Source: Hyphomicrobiales bacterium
GTDB lineage: Bacteria; Pseudomonadota; Alphaproteobacteria; Rhizobiales; Hyphomicrobiaceae
NCBI GenBank assembly: GCA_017304275.1
Contig: JAFKKW010000404.1
Span: 1-11,813 of the forward strand
Direction: 5' to 3'
DNA length: 11,813 nucleotides
The notes under the pieces are model-generated. The model was not told the DNA's origin. It did no database searches and saw only the letters and a list, made by a program, of their open reading frames with translations. Of the stretch, positions 1 through 6,529 are shown one piece after another (positions within the stretch are counted from its first letter, which is position 1; each line of letters begins with the position of its first letter). Position numbers and translations under genes: made by a program.

Positions 1-12
1 GTCGCGCGGCGC

Positions 13-2307
13 TCAGTTCAGCCCGAAGAAGTTGATCACGTCCGCCAGCGTATCCGGCGACTTGACCTTCTTTTTCTTCTGGTTGCTGCTGTTCGTCGCG
101 GGGGCACCCTGCGACGACGAAGCCACGGCGTCCGTAGCCGCCGGTCCCGGATCGAACCGGATCGGACGCCCCATCAACGCAGCTGAAAGCCGGCTGTCGT
201 GTCCGTAGATGTCGCCGAACGTCGAAACACGGCCGTTCGCGTCGGCCACGGCCGTGATGTAGGTGTTGTGCACGGGGATCGGGTTCTTGAGCCGCACCTC
301 GCCGCCGCCCGCCACCGCAAGCTCGGCGCCGCGCGCATCGAGATCGTTGGCCTCCGCCAGAATGATGCGGGCGAATTTCATCGGATCCTGCACGCGGATG
401 CAGCCGTGCGAGAGCCCGCGGCTCGATTGCGCAAACAGCGAGCGCTCGATCGTATCGTGCATGTAGACGTCATGCCGGTTCGGGAACAGGAACTTGACCT
501 GCCCCAGCGGGTTCTTGGGACCGGCCGGCTGGATGAAGCTGTAGTTGCGGATATCCGCCGCGCCCCAGTTCACGCTGTCGGGATCGATCTCGCGCCCGCC
601 CTGATAGACCTTGAGGCCATGCGCCCGGATCGCCGCCCCGCCGCCACCGCCGCCACCGAAGAGCTGCGAGAAGAAGTCGCCGTTGCCCGCCGAGCGAAGG
701 CGCGGTGCGAGCTCGCGCGTCTTGATGCCGTCCGGCATGCCCCAGGACGGGTTGAACACGATCGATTTCATGGTTTCGGAGAACACCGGCGTCGCCCACT
801 GCGGCAGACCGACGATGATGCGCTCCTTGAACAGCACCTCGTCACCCTTGATCGTGCGCGTCACGAACTCGGGGATGTTGTTCCAGACGTAGACCCGACC
901 GAGGTTCTCGGGCAGCCACCGCCAGCGCTCCATATTGAGCACGATGAGTTGCATGTCGCGGTCCGGATCGGGCGCGCGATGCCCCTCCGTCTCGCCGTTC
1001 AACTCCTTGCGCGTCTGCCCCGTGAGCCAACCGTTGGTCTCGAATCCCTTCTTGCCCTGGTAGGCTTTGAGCGCCAGCTCGAGCTTCTCGTCGAACAGCG
1101 TCTCGTTGACACCGTTCTCCGCCGGAACTTTGAGCCGCTTGCGCAGAAGCGCGATGTTGGGATGTTCGACCCCGAGCTTCAGCATCTCGCGGGTGGCCGG
1201 CAGAGTGACGGTGAGCGCCGGATCGATCTCGGCGGTCGTCGTCGTCGGACCGCGCGCCTGCAGCAGCGCCTTGTGCAGGAGCTGGAACTGCGCGTGCTTG
1301 GGATGCTGGTCGCGCAGATACGCGTCCGCTGCCGAAGCCGCGACGAGCTCGCTCAGCACCACGTTCGGATCCTTGATCGGCGGCGTGACGTCCAGGATGC
1401 GGCTGATCGAGGACGGGTCCACGCGTCCGCCGCGCGCAAAACGCACATACTTGAGCAGCTCCAGCGAAAGCTTGCCCTCCGCCGCGGCCAGCGCCTCGGT
1501 GGAAGGCGTGCCCGCGAGCGTCGGCAGGTCGAAGGCTGCGGCCGAGAGGCCCCAGTCGTCGGCCTTTCGCACTTCCTCCATGGCGCTCTTGGCGTTCGCG
1601 GTGAAACCGGCGCCGTCGACCCACAGCGGCTTGTCGCTGCGCGCGCCGTAGAACGCGACCGCGGCCGCGGCATCGTCCTTGTTTGCCTTCGAGACGTTGG
1701 TCGCGTTCCCGAGCCACGTCCGCACGGCGGCGACGATGGGATCGGCGGGCGGCGGCGCAGGCGTGGCGGCTGGCTGCGCCGTGGCGTCAGCGGGAGCAGC
1801 ATCCGGCGACGGCGCCGCCGTCGTGCTCGGGGCAGGTGTCGTGGTCGCGCCGGCAGCGGGAGCAGCCGCGGCCGCGTCGGCCGGCGGCGGTGTCGCGGGT
1901 TGTGCCGTGGCAGCGGGAGGCTGCGTTGGCGATGGCGCGGCGGTCGTTGACGGGGCTGCGGTCGTCGAGGGCGCTGCGGTCGTATCGCTGGGCGTTTCGG
2001 ATTTGGACTCGGCGGCAGGCGCATCACCGGGCGTTGCCGGTGTCTGCGCGTTTGCAACCGCATCGGCGGGCTTGGTCTCGGTCCCGCTCGCCGCGGGCGC
2101 ATTCGGCGCGGCCTCGGGAGTCGCCGCGGTGGTCTCGGGCGCTTTATCCGCCCACGCCGGTTTGTCCGGTAGAGCGCCGGTCGTGGCAACGGACTCGGCC
2201 GCCCCTGTCGTGCCGGACGGTGTCTGTGCTCCGACGCTCGAAGCGTTGGCGGTGAGCGCGACAACCGCGGCAACAGCCGCAACGCGCGTGAAAGCGGTCG
2301 TGAGCAT
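13..2307 (-). CDS. L,D-transpeptidase, YcbB-like, with long Ala/Pro/Thr linker
   Basis: A 764-residue exported enzyme predicted to form 3-3 (L,D) cross-links in peptidoglycan in the periplasm. Residues 1-28 are a signal peptide (MLTTAFTRV then a hydrophobic stretch ending near VGAQ). Residues about 29-188 are low-complexity Ala/Pro/Thr with TTAAPS repeats. A scaffold-like domain follows (from about 190, with DKPLW), then a peptidoglycan-binding type 1 domain (about 380-440, PNIALLRKRL). The YkuD catalytic domain spans about 472-660, with His617 and the diagnostic SHGCIR motif, Cys636 being the nucleophile. The Met at 2307 is chosen because it starts the signal peptide and has GGAG 8 bases upstream. 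The frame stays open to a GTG at 2430, but those 41 extra residues are charged and look non-coding. A run of seven glycines (551-557) sits inside the catalytic domain. Family call is firm; the exact paralogue is not. Confidence 0.93.
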   Translation of the reverse strand: MLTTAFTRVAAVAAVVALTANASSVGAQTPSGTTGAAESVATTGALPDKPAWADKAPETTAATPEAAPNAPAASGTETKPADAVANAQTPATPGDAPAAESKSETPSDTTAAPSTTAAPSTTAAPSPTQPPAATAQPATPPPADAAAAAPAAGATTTPAPSTTAAPSPDAAPADATAQPAATPAPPPADPIVAAVRTWLGNATNVSKANKDDAAAAVAFYGARSDKPLWVDGAGFTANAKSAMEEVRKADDWGLSAAAFDLPTLAGTPSTEALAAAEGKLSLELLKYVRFARGGRVDPSSISRILDVTPPIKDPNVVLSELVAASAADAYLRDQHPKHAQFQLLHKALLQARGPTTTTAEIDPALTVTLPATREMLKLGVEHPNIALLRKRLKVPAENGVNETLFDEKLELALKAYQGKKGFETNGWLTGQTRKELNGETEGHRAPDPDRDMQLIVLNMERWRWLPENLGRVYVWNNIPEFVTRTIKGDEVLFKERIIVGLPQWATPVFSETMKSIVFNPSWGMPDGIKTRELAPRLRSAGNGDFFSQLFGGGGGGGAAIRAHGLKVYQGGREIDPDSVNWGAADIRNYSFIQPAGPKNPLGQVKFLFPNRHDVYMHDTIERSLFAQSSRGLSHGCIRVQDPMKFARIILAEANDLDARGAELAVAGGGEVRLKNPIPVHNTYITAVADANGRVSTFGDIYGHDSRLSAALMGRPIRFDPGPAATDAVASSSQGAPATNSSNQKKKKVKSPDTLADVINFFGLN
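1930..1983 (-). repeat. Three tandem 18-bp units encoding TTAAPS
   Basis: Three direct 18-bp copies lie at 1930-1947, 1948-1965 and 1966-1983, each encoding Thr-Thr-Ala-Ala-Pro-Ser in the linker of the L,D-transpeptidase. A fourth, diverged copy is at 1807-1824. The copies differ at third positions. Being in-frame, copy-number change would lengthen or shorten the linker without breaking the gene (inference). Confidence 0.8.
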
Positions 2308-2744
2308 CGGTCTGGCTCCGTCTAAGCGGGACGCGGCACGTTCGGATTTCCCTCTCCGCATCTGCGGCTCAAGCCTTAAGTGCGGACACAGCATGGCAAT
2401 TTCATGCTCATGCATCAAAACGCAAGGCACGGAAAGGCCGGGGTCTCTTCCCCCACCGCACCATGACGCACGGAAACCGCCTCACCGGGCATGGATACGC
2501 AGACGAGCGTCGTCGCGGTTTGGGTTACGCCCACGCGGGGGATTCGTCCTCAACGATAGCCGCAAGATCCGCCGAACGATAGCGCCGATCGCCGCCAACG
2601 ACCTGTTCTTCCAAGGGCAATTGCGCCACAACGGCTGCTGAGTCTCTTTTCCGCCCGAATTCGGACCGATACGCTGCCCAGCGCCCGGGCCGAGCCCGCA
2701 TAACCGGTGGGACAAGCACCGAGGGACGCACCGCTGAAGGACAC
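2308..2744. other. Divergent intergenic region, no gene seen
   Basis: These 437 bases separate the L,D-transpeptidase (minus) from the ThiE-like gene (plus), so promoters for both directions should lie here. I found no clear -35/-10 pair. The only ordered feature is a 6-bp inverted repeat, AGCATG at 2390-2395 and CATGCT at 2403-2408, about 85 bases upstream of the L,D-transpeptidase start; an operator role is speculative. Short open frames exist, but none has a good ribosome binding site or a recognisable product. The ribosome binding site of the next gene (GAAGGA) is at the right edge. Confidence 0.5.
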
Positions 2745-3398
2745 ATGACCACCACGTCGACAGATCCCGGTCTCTGCCTCATGGCCGCCGCGGAGCACGG
2801 TGCCGATCGCCTCGCCCGCATCGCTCGGGCACTCGAGGCGACGCGCGCCGTGACATTGATCGTGACCGCCCCCGATCGCGGCGCGATCGATCCCGCGGTC
2901 GCCCGCCCCATCGTCGAGATGGCGCAGCAGAGAAAGATCGCGGCCCTGATTGCCGATGACGTGCCGGCGGCCCGCGCGACGGGTGCCGACGGCGTGCATC
3001 TCTCCTGGCGTCCCGAGATCGAGGACGCCTACGAGGCAGCCCGCGCCGCCCTCGGCCCCGACGCCATCGTCGGCGCGGAAGCGGGCGACTCGCGCCACGA
3101 CGCCATGACGCTGGGCGAGGGCGGCGCCGACTACGTTGCCTTCGGCCGCAGCTCCGACGCCCACGGCCCCGACACCGCACGCGACCTGCAGCGCGAGCTT
3201 GTCTCCTGGTGGGGCGAGGTATTCATCGTGCCCGTGGTCGCAGCCGACATCGAGACCCCCGACGAGGCGCGCGACCTGATCGCATGCGGCGCCGATTTCG
3301 TGGCCGTGCGGCTGCCGTCCGCAGGAGAGGCCGACGACGACGCGGCCTGGGCATCGGCCCTCGCGGCGGCGCTCAGTCCCTCCGCAACCGCAGCCTGA
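2745..3398 (+). CDS. Thiamine phosphate synthase (ThiE/TenI) family protein, probably not a synthase
   Basis: A 217-residue soluble protein with the TIM-barrel pattern of the ThiE/TenI family: IADDVPAARATGADGVHL (69-86), IVGA plus RHDA (108-120), GADYVAFG (127-134), and PVVAADIETPDEARDL with GADFVAVR near the end. Genuine ThiE joins hydroxymethylpyrimidine diphosphate and thiazole phosphate. Here the residues for that are missing. The strand that normally carries QxRxK reads LIVTAPD (38-44), the Asn-Asp pair is Ala-Asp (70-71), and the Thr-x-Thr-Lys loop after the FG at 133-134 is absent (RSSD instead). No other thiamine gene is nearby. GAAGGA lies just before the ATG. From memory, a similar divergent ThiE-like protein accompanies suhB in other Hyphomicrobiales, so this looks like a conserved side branch of unknown function rather than a decaying gene. 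Confidence 0.8.
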   Translation: MTTTSTDPGLCLMAAAEHGADRLARIARALEATRAVTLIVTAPDRGAIDPAVARPIVEMAQQRKIAALIADDVPAARATGADGVHLSWRPEIEDAYEAARAALGPDAIVGAEAGDSRHDAMTLGEGGADYVAFGRSSDAHGPDTARDLQRELVSWWGEVFIVPVVAADIETPDEARDLIACGADFVAVRLPSAGEADDDAAWASALAAALSPSATAA

Positions 3399-3402
3399 GG
3401 AG
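3397..3402 (+). promoter_or_regulatory. Ribosome binding site overlapping the upstream stop codon
   Basis: GAGGAG begins inside the TGA stop of the ThiE-like gene (3396-3398) and lies 7 bases before the GTG at 3410. It fixes the GTG start of the Sel1 gene and suggests the two genes are translationally coupled. Confidence 0.7.
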
Positions 3403-3409
3403 CACCGTC

Positions 3410-4411
3410 GTGAAGACGATCCACCTCGTCATTCTGGGCTGCGCAGGCATCGCCGTCGGCGCGCTCGGCGCGCTGGTCGCGACCGGCATGCTCGATCCGT
3501 ATCTGCCGCAGGTGGCGCGCCCCGCGCCGCAAGAGCTTCAGAGCGAGCCGGCGACGCTTCCCGCGGACGACACCGCCTACGCCGCGTTCGACCAGGGCAA
3601 ATATCTGACCGCGCTCGAGCTCGCGGGCGAGGCGGCCAAACGCGACGACCCGCAGGCGCATACCCTGATCGGCCGCATCTACGCCGAGGGGCTTGGCGTT
3701 CCCAAGGATGACGGCACCGCCGCCCGCTGGTACGCGCGTGCCGCCGAGCTTGGCGACGTGCCGGGCATGCTCGCACTCGGCACCATGCTCGCCGAGGGCC
3801 GCGGCGTCGCCAAGGACATGAACCTCGCCGCCGAGATGTTCGAGAAGGCCGCCGCAACCGGGGATCCGGTCGCCAACTACAATCTCGGCCTCATGTTCCT
3901 GCGCGGAACCGGCAAGCCGGAAAATCCGTATCGCGCCGCCCAGCACATTCGCTACGCCGCCGAGCGGGGCGTCGCCGCCGCCCAGTACGATCTGGCCGCG
4001 CTCTATCTCGAAGGCAACGGCGTGCCCAACGACGCGCTTGAGGCCGCACGCTGGAGTGCCAAGGCCGCGGCAGCGGGCCTGCCGGCCGCCGAGTACGACT
4101 ACGCCGTCCTGCTATTGCAGGGCCGCGGCCTGAAAGTGGATGAGGACAAGGCCGTGAGCTATCTCCAATCCGCGTCCGACAAGGGCGTTGCCGGCGCTCA
4201 GAACCGCCTCGGGCATCTCTACGCCGAAGGCGTCGGCGTCGAGGCCAATCCCATCGAAGCCGCCAAGTGGCGCCTGATCGCCAAGGCCGCCGGCGTGGTC
4301 GACGACAAGCTCGATCTCTACGTCGCCGCCCTTCCCGACGCCGATCGCGCCAAAGCCGAAGCCGCCGCGACCCGATGGCGCGAGCAGAAGCAGGTCATGG
4401 CCATGCCCTGA
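3410..4411 (+). CDS. Membrane-anchored Sel1-repeat (TPR-like) protein
   Basis: A 333-residue protein with one N-terminal hydrophobic segment (about 5-28) after a short positive start, read as a signal anchor with the rest in the periplasm. A Pro-rich stretch follows, then a TPR-like half repeat (about 55-79, AYAAFDQGKYLTALELA), then six Sel1 repeats of about 36 residues from about 80 to 296, with signatures such as IYAEGLGVPKD, MLAEGRGVAKD, LYLEGNGVPND and LYAEGVGVEAN. The tail is a charged helix. Sel1 repeats form solenoids that bind other proteins; no catalytic domain is seen and the partner is unknown. The frame is open further upstream, but the GTG at 3410 has the ribosome binding site and begins the membrane segment. 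It follows the ThiE-like gene by 11 bases and is probably in the same operon. Confidence 0.9.
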   Translation: MKTIHLVILGCAGIAVGALGALVATGMLDPYLPQVARPAPQELQSEPATLPADDTAYAAFDQGKYLTALELAGEAAKRDDPQAHTLIGRIYAEGLGVPKDDGTAARWYARAAELGDVPGMLALGTMLAEGRGVAKDMNLAAEMFEKAAATGDPVANYNLGLMFLRGTGKPENPYRAAQHIRYAAERGVAAAQYDLAALYLEGNGVPNDALEAARWSAKAAAAGLPAAEYDYAVLLLQGRGLKVDEDKAVSYLQSASDKGVAGAQNRLGHLYAEGVGVEANPIEAAKWRLIAKAAGVVDDKLDLYVAALPDADRAKAEAAATRWREQKQVMAMP

Positions 4412-4423
4412 CGCCCGTTGCCT

Positions 4424-4444
4424 CCTGCCGCTCAGCTTGGCAGG
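4424..4444 (+). terminator. Short stem-loop after the Sel1 gene
   Basis: CCTGCC at 4424-4429 and GGCAGG at 4439-4444 form a perfect 6-bp stem with a 9-base loop, 12 bases after the Sel1 stop. There is no T tract, so intrinsic termination is doubtful. Further on, TTGACG at 4484-4489 resembles a -35 box for the next gene, but the -10 position is poor. Confidence 0.25.
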
Positions 4445-4577
4445 CCACATTAAGCAGTTACCGCCGCACCGCAGCGAAAAGGGTTGACGTTCCGGCGCGA
4501 AAGCGTCAGAGCCTGCCAATCAAAATCCATCAGATCAGGCTGCGCGGAAGCGCGCCATTCCGGAGCGATGCCTCGCC

Positions 4578-5366
4578 ATGGCCGCCTCAGCCCTTATGAA
4601 CGTCATGATCGCCGCCGCCCGCAAGGCCGGCCGCTCCCTCGCGCGCGATTTCGGCGAGGTCGAGAACCTGCAGGTCTCGGTCAAGGGCCCGGCCAACTTC
4701 GTCTCGGCCGCCGACCACAAGGCCGAGGACATCATCTTCAAGGAGCTGTCCAAGGCCCGTCCCGGCTACGGCTTCCTGATGGAGGAGCGCGGCGAGGTCG
4801 AAGGCGTCGACAAGACCCATCGCTGGATCGTCGATCCCCTCGACGGCACCACCAACTTCCTGCACGGCATCCCGCACTTCGCCATCTCGATCGGCCTCGA
4901 GCGCGACGGCGTGCTCGTCGCCGGCGTCGTCTACAATCCCGCAACAGATGAGTTGTTCACCGCCGAGAAGGGCAAGGGCGCGTTCCTGAACGACAGGCGC
5001 CGCCTGCGCGTCGCCGCCCGCAAGACGCTGGCCGACGCCGTCGTCGTGACCGGCATCCCGCATCGCGGCCGCCCCGGCCACCCGCGCTTCATGACCGAGA
5101 TGACCACGGTGATGATGGAGGTCGCGGGCCTGCGCCGATCGGGCTCCGCCGCCCTCGACCTCGCCTACATCGCCGCCGGCCGCTACGACGGCTACTGGGA
5201 GCGCAACCTGAAGCCGTGGGACCTCGCCGCCGGCATCGTCCTCGTGCGCGAGGCAGGCGGGCTCGCCACCGACGTCAGCGGTAAGGACAAGGCCCTCGAC
5301 ACCGGCGACATCCTGGCCGGCAACAGCGCCATCATCAAGGCGCTCCAGCCGCTGCTCGCGACCTGA
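4578..5366 (+). CDS. suhB: Inositol monophosphatase family protein (SuhB type)
   Basis: A 262-residue cytoplasmic Mg-dependent phosphatase of the normal family length. It carries all three metal-binding motifs: MEERG with Glu69/Glu70, VDPLDGTTNF with Asp86 and Asp89, and PWDLAAG with Asp215. The family hydrolyses inositol-1-phosphate, and in enterobacteria SuhB also joins rRNA antitermination complexes; the substrate here cannot be read from sequence. The Met at 4578 is chosen because relatives in this order begin with a similar SALMNVM segment; GGAG lies 12 bases upstream, and Met7 is a weaker alternative. The gap of 166 bases from the Sel1 gene leaves room for a separate promoter. Confidence 0.93.
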   Translation: MAASALMNVMIAAARKAGRSLARDFGEVENLQVSVKGPANFVSAADHKAEDIIFKELSKARPGYGFLMEERGEVEGVDKTHRWIVDPLDGTTNFLHGIPHFAISIGLERDGVLVAGVVYNPATDELFTAEKGKGAFLNDRRRLRVAARKTLADAVVVTGIPHRGRPGHPRFMTEMTTVMMEVAGLRRSGSAALDLAYIAAGRYDGYWERNLKPWDLAAGIVLVREAGGLATDVSGKDKALDTGDILAGNSAIIKALQPLLAT

Positions 5367-5422
5367 CACATCGCGCGCGCGTGTCGGCGCAGTGCGCACG
5401 CACGACGCCATTCACCCTGTCG

Positions 5423-5438
5423 TTAAGCGCGCGTTTAC
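5423..5438 (+). promoter_or_regulatory. Candidate CtrA binding site
   Basis: TTAA, then seven bases, then TTTAC. This differs by one base from the alphaproteobacterial CtrA consensus TTAA-N7-TTAAC. It lies 84 bases before the start of the RlpA-like envelope gene, a plausible position for cell-cycle control. A 10-bp palindrome CAAATATTTG follows at 5459-5468. No clear sigma-70 boxes are seen, and a chance match is possible. Confidence 0.35.
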
Positions 5439-5521
5439 CGTGATCGAGCGACGCTGCTCAAATATTTGCCACGGTTGTCTCGCAAGTCGGGAACCTGATC
5501 TTAGCGAATCGGCCACGTCCC

Positions 5522-6472
5522 ATGCCACGCAGGAAGCGTTCGCTGCACGCCGCAGCCTCGTCCTTTGCCACAGCTTGGCGGTGTATCCAGCCCGCGCTGG
5601 CCGCCGTTGGTGCGCTCGTCGTCGTCGGCATGGCAACCGCACCGACGGCCGATGCGAAATCTCCCGGCTCGCGCTATTGCTTCCACGGCTTCTGCCACCG
5701 CGTTGGAACGCTGGCGCAGACCGATACGCTCGTCGGCTGGCGCGGCCAGGTGATCGCGTCCTATTATGATAGCTGTCGTCTCGACCGCTTGAACCCTTGC
5801 GGGCTGACGAGCTCAGGCGCGGTCTTCCGTCCGGACCTCCCCGACAACGCCGCAAGTCCGCTCCTGCCGGACGGAACCGTCATCCTCGCCTACAATCCGA
5901 AGACCGGCGACGCCTCCGTGTTGCGGATTACCAACGCCGGCCCGTACAGCGGAAAGCGCAAGCTCGACGTATCGCGCGCCGCCGCCGAGAAGCTCGGCTT
6001 CCGCAAGCAGGGCGTGGCGCCACTCGTCATCATCGTCCTGCAGTCTCCGAACAAGACCGAGGCGAGCTACGTGCGCAAGCGCGTGTATCCGAAGGTTCCG
6101 GGCTACCTCGGCAGCTTCGACACCGTCGATCTCGCCCGCGAGGCGGCGGAAGAGCGCTTCGACGTCCGCGAGGACAGCGATCTTCTGACTGCCGATGCGA
6201 ATGCAGCAATCGAAACCGGTTCATCGGGGGAAGCATTTGTGCCGAGACCTCAGCTCGCGGTCTCTCCATCCCTCGCCCGCGAGCTCGTCATGCTGCGCAC
6301 GCCTCCGCGCCCGGTCAACCGCGGGGTGCGGCTCGTGCAGGGGCCGCGTCTCGTAAACCGCGACAGCTTCACGACCGGGCCATCACCGGTCGAGGCCGAC
6401 ACCACGATGTACTTCGGATCCGGCCTGCAGCGCTATCTGCTCGTGCAAGACGCGCCAGACGCCAACGACTGA
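5522..6472 (+). CDS. Secreted RlpA-like double-psi beta-barrel protein
   Basis: A 316-residue exported protein. Residues 1-45 are a signal peptide with an RRKR start and a likely cut after ADA. Residues about 77-170 match the RlpA double-psi beta-barrel: ASYYDS (79-84), LTSSGAVF (95-102), LPDGT (115-119), LRITNAGPYSG (134-144), LDVSRAAAEKLGF (148-160). RlpA is a septal lytic transglycosylase acting on denuded peptidoglycan. Here the catalytic Asp of the usual VNDRGPF motif is Asn138, and the position of the usual His (AAH before the LP) is Ser112, so that activity is doubtful. Four cysteines, Cys53, Cys58, Cys85 and Cys93, flank the barrel entry and could form disulfides. The C-terminal 145 residues match nothing I recognise and contain no SPOR domain, so septal targeting by denuded glycan is not expected. 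It converges on trpE. Confidence 0.82.
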   Translation: MPRRKRSLHAAASSFATAWRCIQPALAAVGALVVVGMATAPTADAKSPGSRYCFHGFCHRVGTLAQTDTLVGWRGQVIASYYDSCRLDRLNPCGLTSSGAVFRPDLPDNAASPLLPDGTVILAYNPKTGDASVLRITNAGPYSGKRKLDVSRAAAEKLGFRKQGVAPLVIIVLQSPNKTEASYVRKRVYPKVPGYLGSFDTVDLAREAAEERFDVREDSDLLTADANAAIETGSSGEAFVPRPQLAVSPSLARELVMLRTPPRPVNRGVRLVQGPRLVNRDSFTTGPSPVEADTTMYFGSGLQRYLLVQDAPDAND

Positions 6473-6479
6473 TTGCCGC

Positions 6480-6510
6480 TGCAGGCGAAGAGCAAGCCCC
6501 GGCGTCTGCA
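6480..6510. terminator. Inverted repeat between convergent genes
   Basis: TGCAGGCG at 6480-6487 and CGTCTGCA at 6503-6510 pair over 8 bp with one G-T, with a 15-base loop. The element lies in the 57-base gap between the stops of the RlpA-like gene and trpE, where a bidirectional terminator would be expected. No T tract flanks it on either strand. Confidence 0.35.
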
Positions 6511-6529
6511 ACGACACCGTCACCAAGAC

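Noticed and set aside
199..1950. 583-codon open frame on the plus strand opposite the L,D-transpeptidase gene
   Set aside because: Arg-rich shadow without motifs; the minus strand carries SHGCIR, a signal peptide and complete domains.
1807..1983. Short repeats read as a possible CRISPR-like array
   Set aside because: The repeats are in-frame TTAAPS codons without spacers, inside a coding region.
2463..2582. 39-residue ORF in the 2308-2744 gap
   Set aside because: No ribosome binding site, skewed composition and no similarity I can recall.
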